In this document: one piece after another, positions 30,738 through 39,793 of the stretch
Layout of the letters: every line of letters begins with the position of its first letter
Position numbering within the stretch: the first letter of the stretch is position 1
Source of the DNA: Saccharum officinarum
Taxonomy: Eukaryota; Streptophyta; Magnoliopsida; Poales; Poaceae
Length of the DNA: 64,000 nucleotides
Assembly (NCBI GenBank): GCA_020631735.1
Contig: CM036201.1
Coordinates: 73,055,253 to 73,119,252 of the forward strand
Reading direction: 5' to 3'
Made by a program: the position numbers and the translations under genes
The notes under the pieces: model-generated
The model's input: the letters and a program-made list of their open reading frames with translations, nothing else
Told to the model about the DNA's origin: nothing
Database searches by the model: none

Positions 30738-30955
30738 CACAGTACTGTCTGGTTCTGGTGATCGTTGCACACACCAAGCTACCATGCTCTGCACATTGGT
30801 GGCCTCCCCATCACCCGCGGCCACACACGGACGCACGAACAAGGTGCACAGTACTGTCTGGTTCTGGTGATCGTTGCACACACCAAGCTACCATGCTCTG
30901 CACATTGGTGGCCTCCCCATCACCCGCGGCCACACACGGACGCACGAACAAGGTG
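30738..30955. repeat. Perfect 109-bp tandem duplication
   Basis: CACAGTACTGTCTGGTTCTG starts one copy at 30738 and a second at 30847. The two 109-bp units read identically to GAACAAGGTGCA. No differences were found, which implies a recent event or an assembly duplication. The unit ends in GGTGCAC/GGTGCAT, and the flanking GGCACAC gives 3-4 bases of microhomology at the junction. It is non-coding as far as can be seen. Confidence 0.9.
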
Positions 30956-31053
30956 CATGCATATGTACAAAGACTGCACGCATGATGCATGTGCACATCA
31001 GATTATAGACAAAAAACAAAAAGGTTCAGGTGAATTTTCATCAAACACATTAC

Positions 31054-31175
31054 CTGCAGAGAAGAGACGACGATCTGCAATATGCAGCTCCACTGGTCTT
31101 TACTCTTCAATGAAGGCATGTCCTGAAAGTGGCTTTCGTTGCTGCCTCTTCTAGCCATTTCCTCGAAAATATTTA
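31054..31175 (-). other. Possible isolated exon, unrecognised
   Basis: On the minus strand 122 bases are bounded by GTCCTTGCAG (acceptor-like, 31185-31176) and CTCTGCAG|GTAATG (donor-like, 31054/31053). Between them one frame stays open and reads FEEMARRGSNESHFQDMPSLKSKDQWSC. No family is recognised and no neighbouring exons were found. It could be chance. Confidence 0.2.
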
Positions 31176-31489
31176 CTGCAAGGACATGGCGCCAGAACAA
31201 ATAATGGAATGACATGGCTACAGACGTAGCAGATCAGTGTATGCAAACATCGTTCATTATCAAACTCAGAACAAACTCAACAAATGGAAACCTTGAAATT
31301 TGCTTGAGACAATTACAGGTCACTATATAACACATCAGAATTTTGTATCCTATAGTTTAAAACAAAGCATAGTCACTTCATGACAAGTAAACCACATAGC
31401 AAACCTTAGACTTTTAGGTGCCAACATGCAAGAACAATAGCAGTATCTAAAACAAAATTTCATTAGCCACCAAGTGGAAGATCATTTAA
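31176..31489. other. Unassigned stretch before copia element 2
   Basis: AT-rich, no gene supported. It ends at TTTAA (31485-31489), the candidate target duplication of the copia element that begins at 31490. Confidence 0.3.
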
Positions 31490-31884
31490 TGTTAGTAATC
31501 CTAGCGCATGAGTCAGTTAGTTAGTTTTGCATGTTTCTGTTCTTATCTTGCATGTGCACGAGCTCCGGTCTGTGGCAGCCGTGCACGTAAGAGGGCATGG
31601 CGAGACTAGCTCGCGCACGACCCTGGAGTGATCGGTTGTGGTCACACCATCGTGAACGTGGGGATGGACACATTCAAGCGCAGTGTGCGGAGGTCCACCC
31701 GACAGCTTCTGCTCTTTGTATTTTCACAGAATAAAAGGAGAAGGAATAGACAGAAAACGGTGCTGATTGTGTGCAGCACCAAACCTCTGTGTTCCTACCG
31801 TTCGCGTTGAGTTTGAGTTTTCATGTGTTTGTGATTGTAATCACAAGCTCGCCGGGCGTCAAGAACGCCGGCCTAGAGCTAACA
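31490..31884 (+). mobile_element. 5' LTR of copia element 2, followed by initiator-Met primer site
   Basis: The 395-bp LTR begins TGTTAGTAATCC and ends GAGCTAACA, with 6-bp inverted ends TGTTAG/CTAACA. One base later TTGGCATCAGAGC (31886-31898) is one mismatch from the initiator-tRNA-Met primer site TGGTATCAGAGC. The LTR contains AGAATAAAAGGAG (31728-31740), a possible polyadenylation signal. Only the 5' part of the element remains, because a gypsy LTR starts at 33241. Confidence 0.85.
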
Positions 31885-32106
31885 ATTGGCATCAGAGCTT
31901 AAGAGAGGGCCTAGCGCGTCGCCATGGCTTCACCGCCGCGGCCCTGAGGTCGTACTCCACTGGGCACCAACAAGCAGGAGACGTCCGGCGCCAGTGGCAA
32001 CAAGACGCCGTCGCACACTCCATCTCCGCAACATTCTCCTCGACGTCGATCACGCACACACGACGCACGTCGCTCGCGCACCTAGGATGCACGCCGTCTG
32101 TGGGAG

Positions 32107-33240
32107 GTGGTGATGGAGCGCGTGATCCGGGAGACGGGCGCCTCGGGCAACTGGCCACAACTGACCAAGACGAACTATGATTCGTGGTCGCTGCTGATGA
32201 AACTGAAGATGCAGGCTCGCCACCTCTGGGAAGCAGTCGAGGACGACGACGTCGACTTCCATGATGACCGCACCACACTGGAGGCGATCTGCTCCGGCGT
32301 GCCCCCGGAAATGGTGCCTACCCTAGCGACCAAGCTATCAACCAAGGAGGTGTGGGAGGTGATCCGATCAATGCGCATCGGTGACGAGCGCGTGAGGAAG
32401 TCGACGGCGCAAAGCCTCCGCGCCGAGTACGAGCAAATTGCGTTCCACGATGGGGAGTCCATCAAGGATTTTGCCTTGTGCTTGTCCAACATCGTACAGC
32501 GGTTGGCAATCCTCGGTGACCCGGAGCCAGAGTCGAAGGTGGTGGCCAAGTACCTTCAAGTCGCTCAACCGAGGCACAAGTAGCTTGTTGTCTCCATCGA
32601 GACGCTCCTCGACATCGACACACTGTCCATCGAGGAAGTCACCGAGAGGCTCAAGGCGGCGACCGACAATGAACCATCACTGCTCACGGAGGAGCAGTGA
32701 CTGGAGCGGTACAAAAAGCGGGATCAAGAGTCCAGCCGTGGCGGGTCGAGCTCCGGCGGCCGTGGCAAGCGTCGAGGCAAAGGCCGCAGGCGTGGCGGGC
32801 TTTGGCAGCTACAACGAGTCGCGGACCGGGACGAACACGGGCCAGCCCGTCACTGACGACACTTGCAAGGCCTGTGGTAAGAAAGGCCACTGGGCCAAAG
32901 ACTGCCGATGTAAGAAGAAGCAGGAGCAGGCCCACGTGGCCCAAGATGATGAGCCCACACTACTCCTGGCGGTGGGCACTATGTAGGAGGAGGGGACTCA
33001 TCCCCAAATCAAGTCGTTGCTGCCACCAGAGTTGCAGCTGGTGATTCCGCCGTCGATCTGCAACGACGGCCAGCTCCACTTCATCGAGAACAAAGTCTTC
33101 GCCAACTTCGATGAGTCTGGCGACCGGGATCCGAAGAGATGGGTCCTGGACACGGGAGCATCGAACCACATGTCCGAGGCGCGAGCGGCGTTCTCCAGCC
33201 TCAATGCCAGCGTCACTGGCTTCGTTCGGTTTGGGGACAG
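32107..33240 (+). pseudogene. Copia element 2: gag and start of protease, truncated
   Basis: The frame reads a UBN2-type copia gag (NWPQLTKTNYDSWSLLMKLKM, LWEAVEDD, SIKDFALCLSNIVQRLAILG). A stop TAG follows at 32581-32583, after which the gag continues (LLDIDTLSIEEVTERLKAA) to TGA 32698-32700. A CCHC knuckle (CKACGKKGHWAKDC) and a protease motif (WVLDTGASNHMSE) follow in other frames. A TAG also lies at 32984-32986. Coding ends at FVRFGDSV where the Athila-type LTR has inserted. The active-site DTGAS is intact, but the element is dead. Confidence 0.85.
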
Positions 33241-33913
33241 TGTTGACGGTGGATAGCGTCAACATTTTATAGCACAATAAACATGAGAAATGATCAATAA
33301 ACATGGAAATAGAGAAGTCTAGGGTTTTATCTGACAAATTCCATGAGTTTTGGTGAATTGTTATTTTTCCAGGGATTATTCTAGAAAACCCGACAAGAGG
33401 GACCTAATTATCAAACTGATTATCGGAATTTCACCGCGAAAGATACGCTAGAAGACTCTAGAAGACATGAGAAGGCAGTAGGCGAAAGCGGGACTCCAAA
33501 AGCTTTTGGAGGAGGCCAGGCGGCACCAGGCCCCCAGGCCGACCGACCCCTGGCTATGGGCCTCACCTGTCATCTTCTGCGAGCCTTCTCCACCGACCTT
33601 GAGGATCAATCTTAGCCCTACGTCAAGTCGGCTTGATCCAAGGGTTTACGTGCATCCCACCGGACTATATATACGGAGCCTAATCCCCCTGGAGCCATCA
33701 AGTCATTTGGAGATCAAGCCATCCAGAGCTAGAAACCCTAGTTCCTCAGAGTTCCTCTAGTTTATAGCGATAGCCTAGTTAGACTAGATCTAGAGGGAGT
33801 CAAGTTGGTCAACCTAGCTTGGATTCCCGACATTGTCAAGAGCGTGAAGATTGGTACTATTCTTGTGCCCTCCTCTCTCATTGTATTATTCATCATTGTG
33901 TGTTTATTAGTGT

Positions 33914-36900
33914 TGATGAAAACTGGCCCGATCTTCCGAGAGGTAACCGGTAAGTTTGACTTGTGGAGATCTCGACGTTGGCGATCCGGCTTCAAATCAG
34001 ACACGATTCGAACCCTGCAACCGTTACACCACTGCTCCGTTGGTTATCAACCAAGCACAACTTGATTGACCTCGCCAAGAAGGCTTTTCCTGCAAGCGAG
34101 TCGAAGCGCACAAGCAAGAAGGTAAAAACACGCAATCTGAAATTGCAAATATGAATGATGAGAATATCAATAGAGGGTTCAAGAACTCGGTTCCAAAGGA
34201 CTAATCGACACAGTGGAGGAGATCAAGAACAGGGGCCCTGGATCACTGTAAAAGGATTTGTCACCACAGTTACAATGAACGATTCAGTTTCTCGATGGAA
34301 AACTAAACTCTAAACAAAACCCAATTGTCTAATAGCGGCGGCGGCTATATTTATAGTCTAAGACTCGACCTAGGGTTGGAAACGGCCAGGGGTTGGGCGC
34401 CCACAACTTGGGCTTAAGGCCCGACACGATACATGGCCAATCGGCCCAAAAGACGTCGACATAGCGCCCTGACAGATTCTGGACGGTGACTTGTTTCGAC
34501 GATTCCCGTTGATTCCGAACATCTTTTGACGTAGGACCCCTTGGGTTGGCTTCCTTATCAAATAAGCTTTCCATCCATATATGGATCATCGAAAACGGAG
34601 TCCGTACGCGTCCTGGGTGACCAGTTCAAGGCAGACTGGTCCTGGATTCCGAGGTGGACTCAAACTTGATTTGGGCCTCCACCTTGGTGACTCGAACCGG
34701 ATAATTTTTGGGCCTCCTTCTCAATTTGGATGCCCTTGCTGATCTCCTTGGCCTCCATGTAATTCTCCAAGCATGGTCATGACCTCATCATCCTCCCCTT
34801 CTTGATGAAAAGCCGTCCTCGGCGTCGATGTTGCTTGAATGCCATTCTGCACAACATGAAGACAAATGAGGTTGCCAAAATATTGGGAATTGACAATGTT
34901 GGAAGAAAGAATATGACCACATGTTTTGGTTTGCAGCATGCCTTCTCCTACAAACATGTAGTCTCCTCGATTAAAATACACACGATCTTTGTCAATACTA
35001 TCCTGCAAAAGATTAGTACTAACAAGAAACATATGCTCCCCTTCTTTGGATTCCACTTGGGATTGTAAAGCAAAACGAGAGGAATATGACATGACAACAT
35101 TGTTGATTTTATAGTCCTCGAAGTGATCATTATTTTGCACAACAAAAGAAGAATTCACAGTTGTACAAATGTAAACTCGCTGTACCATATATTGTCCTCG
35201 GTTGCTATATTTGCCAAAAACATGATATGTATGTCTAGACAACCATGGAAAATCAGCATATGCATAAAGTTTTTCCTCTAAATAATCAAGATTGCAAAGA
35301 ACATTAAAATCAATGTATCCCAATGTATTTAAAGAAGACATCAACTTTAGCTCATCAAGATCGCTAGTATTATGAATAACATGTCTATTTGCATTAGTAG
35401 TGTTTGATTCCAACATACATATAGCATGATCATTCATTATTGGAATAATATAAATATCATCATTCAAGTCATCATTATCACAAGAAACATCAAGCAAATC
35501 ATCTTGTGATAAAGGTAAATCAAACGAAGGTTCCACTAATATTTGCTCTATCATAACATGATTGGTGGAAAAATTCAGCACATCAAGAGAACTCTCATCT
35601 TTTGTGAGATTAGCATCATTGGCATTACCTTGGCTCTCACTGTCAGCGGAAGTAACATGTGGTGAATGTTCACATGAAACTGAAAACACCTCATTTTCTG
35701 TCATGTCATCCCCGCTCTTTTGTGCATTATCCTGCAAAAGGTTAGGCACAACAGGAGGAATAATAGGAGATTGGTGTAGTTGATGTTCCTCATCATATGA
35801 ATTAATTACAAGAGATGGATTAACAAAATTTTCTCTCATAAGAATTTTCATATCATTCCATGTATGAGGTTTATCTGAAGAACTTAAAGACTCCCACCAA
35901 ATTGATGCTAAATGTCGCAAAACACTAGATGCATTCTTAATCTTCCTCCATTCACACATATGACAGTGTGCAAAAATATTATCTATTTTACTTTCCCACT
36001 CAATGTACTCATCAGCACCAACACCATCATAAGTAGGTGGAGAAGAAAGAATAGAACGATCTGCAGAAGGAGGTGCAACAGCAATAGTGCGTGGCTCAAG
36101 CATCATTGTTGTCTCATATCGATGAGTGTTGTAACCTGTCATTGTAGACACAAAATAGGAACAAAACAGTGAAAGTTATCCCTATCAACTAAAAGGAAAC
36201 AAGTGGTAATGGTGAAAGTGGAATGCAAAATCACAAGCGGCTTATCACCGTCTTGCCTGTATTCTTACCAACGCCAAATAGGAGCTAAACCAAAGTGGCA
36301 AAGTAATCTGTTGTTGAGCGTGGGTAACAGTTGCAAGATGAACCTGTGCTGACAGAAGAATATGTGGAGCTATGGGTAGACACACAATATGACAACAAGG
36401 ATGAGCAATTAACGAATGCAGATTAGCAATTGTTCAATCCAGATCCAAAGTACAAATCACAGCTGCTGGCTAAGACGTGTCAAGACGTAGCGCAACAAGG
36501 TGAAAGCAAAGGACGATGGAAAGAACTCACAGAATAAGCAAGTAACCCGAATTTTTTCTTTTTCTGAATTTTTCCTGGAATTTCCCAAAAGGCACTAGTA
36601 GGAATCAAACTTTTTTATTTTTTTGCTATTTTTTTTATATTTTTCTCTGAACAAGGATCACAAAAGATGCAACCACAAAAATTGACACCTACAACTGAGG
36701 TGGGATGTGGTCTATAGAAATACAGCAAGTTCTCTGAAAAGCGTACAAAAACGTTGACAATTTTTTTTCCTTTTTTTTCCTGATTTTTTTTTGGCAATTT
36801 TGATGAAACCAAATAGGGCAAAGCCAAGTTTGGGTCGGCTCCAAATGGTGTCAAGAAGCTGCTGTAAAAATTTCAGATTTTTCTAATAAACGAGCGAAAA

Positions 36901-38326
36901 GTTATGCCTGTTTTACCGAAGGTATCTAAAGTTATGTTTTCCAGAAGGCATAATACGGTAGTTAGGGCAAAACGTCCTTAAACTCCAACACCGATTACAA
37001 GATGGTTCCTGTGACTAACAACAGTAGGTATTCGCCTGATGATGTAAGGAGGGCTGCGATGCAGGCAAAATAAGAGCGGCTGACAACCTATCTAGGGTTT
37101 GCGCGGTGGCGAGAAGTTACACAAGGCGCCTAGCGGGGCAAGTCGAGTAATATGGTGGCTTCGACTTGTTGTTTGGAAACGGTGGATGGGATAGCGGCGG
37201 AAAACAAAAATCACAGCAACGGGCGATTGAACTACTAGTATGAACACAATCCTAAACCAGCAACAAGACTCGACCATGGACACAAACTCAACAACGCGAA
37301 TCTGAAACGAAATTGCAAAGGCACAAAGGTGATAGGACAGCGGAAATTAAAATAGTATTGGGCTTTTTGTGGACTCTAGGTAATGAACAAATATGAATCT
37401 AAGGCAAACGAGATTATACCTCGCGGTAAACCTGAAAGCTTTGATACCAATTGATGAAAACTGGCCCGATCTTCCGAGAGGTAACCGGTAAGTTCGACAT
37501 GTGGAGATCTCGACGTTGGCGATCCGGCTTCAAATCAGACACGATTCGAACCCTGCAACCGTTACACCACTGCTCCGTTGGTTATCAACCAAGCACAACT
37601 TGATTGACCTCGCCAAGAAGGCTTTTCCTGCAAGCGAGTCGAAGCGCACAAGCAAGAAGGTAAAAACACGCAATCTGAAATTGCAAATATGAATGATGAG
37701 AATATCAAGAGGGTTCAAGAACTCGGTTCCAAAGGACTAATCGACACAGTGGAGGAGATCAAGAACAGGGGCCCTGGATCACTGTAAAAGGATTTGTCAC
37801 CACAGTTACAATGAACGATTCAGTTTCTGGATGGAAAACTAAACTCTAAACAAAACCCAATTGTCTAATAGCGGTGGCGGCTATATTTATAGTCTAAGAC
37901 TCGACCTAGGGTTGGAAACGGCCAGGGGTTGGGTGCCCACAACTTGGGCTTAAGGCCCGACACGATACATGGCCAATCGGCCCAAAAGACGTCAACACAG
38001 CGCCCTGACAGATTCTGGACGGTGACTTGTTTTGATGATTCCCGTTGATTCCGAACATCTTTTGATGTAGGACCACTTGGGTTGGCTTCCTTATCAAATA
38101 AGCTTTCCATCCATATATGGATCATCAAAAACGGAGTCCGTACGTGTCCTGGGTGACCAGTTCAAGGCAGACTGGTCCTGGATTCCGAGGTGGACTCAAA
38201 CTTGATTTGGGCCTCCACCTTGGTGACTCGAACCGGATAAGTTTTGGGCCTCCTTCTCGATTTGGATGCCCTTGCTGATCTCCTTGGCCTCCATGTAATT
38301 CTCCAAGCATGGTCATGACCTCATCA
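33914..38326 (-). mobile_element. Complete 4.4-kb non-autonomous LTR retrotransposon (gag-only)
   Basis: The element is flanked by AGTGT on both sides (33909-33913, 38327-38331) and inserted in the Athila LTR. LTRs are 33914-34790 (877 bp) and 37452-38326 (875 bp), beginning TGATGAAAAC and ending CCTCATCA. By eye they differ by about 15 substitutions and one 2-bp indel, roughly 98% identity, so the insertion is recent. On the minus strand the primer site TTGGTATCAAAGC (37449-37437) and polypurine tract AAGGGGAGGA (34800-34791) are in place. Only a gag-like ORF is present, with no protease, reverse transcriptase or integrase. The stretch 36180-37440 is non-coding with long T runs. Confidence 0.92.
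34721..36151 (-). CDS. Gag-like protein of the non-autonomous LTR element (476 residues)
   Basis: An intact ORF from ATG 36151. Residues about 40-115 resemble the start of a Ty3/gypsy gag (PPTYDGVGADEYIEWESKIDNIF, RKIKNASSVLRHLASIWWESL, WNDMKILMRENFV). The remainder, about 350 residues, is Asp/Asn/Ser-rich with no zinc knuckle and no recognised domain. The ORF runs through the polypurine tract into the LTR; its last about 23 codons (VMTMLGELHGGQGDQQGHPN) are LTR-encoded. Intactness without pol suggests either selection for a trans-mobilised gag or simple youth of the copy. Confidence 0.75.
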   Translation of the reverse strand: MSTMTGYNTHRYETTMMLEPRTIAVAPPSADRSILSSPPTYDGVGADEYIEWESKIDNIFAHCHMCEWRKIKNASSVLRHLASIWWESLSSSDKPHTWNDMKILMRENFVNPSLVINSYDEEHQLHQSPIIPPVVPNLLQDNAQKSGDDMTENEVFSVSCEHSPHVTSADSESQGNANDANLTKDESSLDVLNFSTNHVMIEQILVEPSFDLPLSQDDLLDVSCDNDDLNDDIYIIPIMNDHAICMLESNTTNANRHVIHNTSDLDELKLMSSLNTLGYIDFNVLCNLDYLEEKLYAYADFPWLSRHTYHVFGKYSNRGQYMVQRVYICTTVNSSFVVQNNDHFEDYKINNVVMSYSSRFALQSQVESKEGEHMFLVSTNLLQDSIDKDRVYFNRGDYMFVGEGMLQTKTCGHILSSNIVNSQYFGNLICLHVVQNGIQATSTPRTAFHQEGEDDEVMTMLGELHGGQGDQQGHPN

Positions 38327-39486
38327 AGTGTTATGGCAACATTAATCTTCATCTTGTTTAGTCCTTGATTGCAATGTTCATTGTTTACTTTAATTATATG
38401 TCAAGCATAGTTACTTTATTATTATTGAGTTCATGTATATGCTCGTATAGCGTTTATCCTAAGGTACCTAGGGTAGATGATTTGCATTATGTAGGCGTGG
38501 TGCTTAGATATATTGCATATCTATGAGTGCTCCCTGATGTTCCGGGACGTGTGGTAGATCGCGAAGGTGACTATTATAGCTTCATTGAGTCCTCTTAGTC
38601 CATCCCCTATGCATAGGTTATGTAGAGCGCGTTCGCGTCGGAGGTGACGGTTGTGTCTTAAAAGCCTCTCTAGTTAATGCTCCTTATGTGTAGATAATGA
38701 CATAGTAGTAATGTTACTAATGATTGTTAGATGTAGTTGCACTAATTAGAATATTCATTGACTTGTGATTAAAGAACTACATTAGGAATTATGTCTCTAA
38801 TATTCGGGTCTTACGACGTTATTGTAGTAGCTAGAGTGCTCTGAGTGAATTTATTATCTTATTATTATGATGACTGATCATTACTTATCATATATATCTT
38901 TATCATGTGACTTATCCCTATTATGAGTAGAGTGTATGATATTGGTTTTATCTCTCATTCATCATATATATAGAAAGTTATCAATACTACAGATTTCCTG
39001 TTTAGCTAGACCTTCCCAGTGGTATAAATATAAATCGACAACCTGGTAATACTCTAGGTAAAATGCTTCAATGGCATAATTATCTGTCCGCTTGCAGAAC
39101 CAGTTTTATTCATATATTCATTCTTATTATTTTTGCCTAGTCACATAAAATGATAGATTCCTTTATATAGTACCAATATACATTTCTAGTTATAAAACTA
39201 GAGATGACAACTTAGTTCAAGCTTAGGAGTGTAGGTATGTGATAGGTGACTAGTGTGCTAAAGACATATTAATCATTACCATGCATTTACTGGTGTTGTT
39301 AGTTTAGTAATAGCAGTAGTAAATGTCAACAAGCATTTTTGGCGCCGTTGTCGGGGAAGGTATTTAAACTTAGGAAGTATTGATAACTGTATATATGTAA
39401 TGAATAAGATTGATTGGCCAATTGACCTCTAACTCAAACAGGCTTACCTTTGTTTTATCTACTTGTGTTTCTTATGCAGGGTAATG

Positions 39487-39793
39487 TATGGGCTTTGACC
39501 TTCTGGATGACTACACGAGCAATCCTGAAGCAATCCTAAAAAAGACTAGAGCAAGACTCAAGAAGACTCCGGTAGTAAAAACTTCGGTAGATAGTTAAGC
39601 AAAGAGAAGCTTAGTATCGGAATTTGAAGCTATGGCTGACAAGACTCTCCGTGAATTCTTTGCCCCAACAACTGCCAACATTCGTACGGGACCAGCGGTC
39701 AACATTGGAGAAAATGGATTCGAGCTCAAGCCTACGCTCATTACCATGGTGCAAGCTAGCCAATTCTGTGGAAAGGTTCATGAAGATGCAACC
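39487..39793 (+). pseudogene. Athila-type gag fragment
   Basis: After the primer site, the frame reads MGFDLLDDYTSNPEAILKK, hits TAG at 39596-39598 (VDS*AKRS), then MADKTLREFFAPTTANIRTG and FELKPTLITMVQASQFCGKVHEDA, the hallmark N-terminal gag block of Athila-group gypsy elements. It breaks off at about 39793, where sequence of a different gypsy element starts. The rest of gag, pol and the 3' LTR are not in the window. Confidence 0.8.

Larger units (their letters stand above)
33241..39331 (+). mobile_element. Athila-type gypsy 5' LTR, split by a nested LTR element
   Basis: The LTR begins TGTTGACGGTGG at 33241 and ends AATGTCAACA at 39331, with 7-bp inverted ends TGTTGAC/GTCAACA. Removing the nested element and one target copy (33914-38331) leaves about 1.67 kb. 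A TATA box ACTATATATACGG lies at 33664-33676. The LTR is followed by a primer site TGGCGCCGTTGTCGGGGA (39340-39357), near-identical to the tRNA-Asp-type site used by Athila/Tat gypsy elements. It was inserted into the protease region of copia element 2. Confidence 0.85.
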
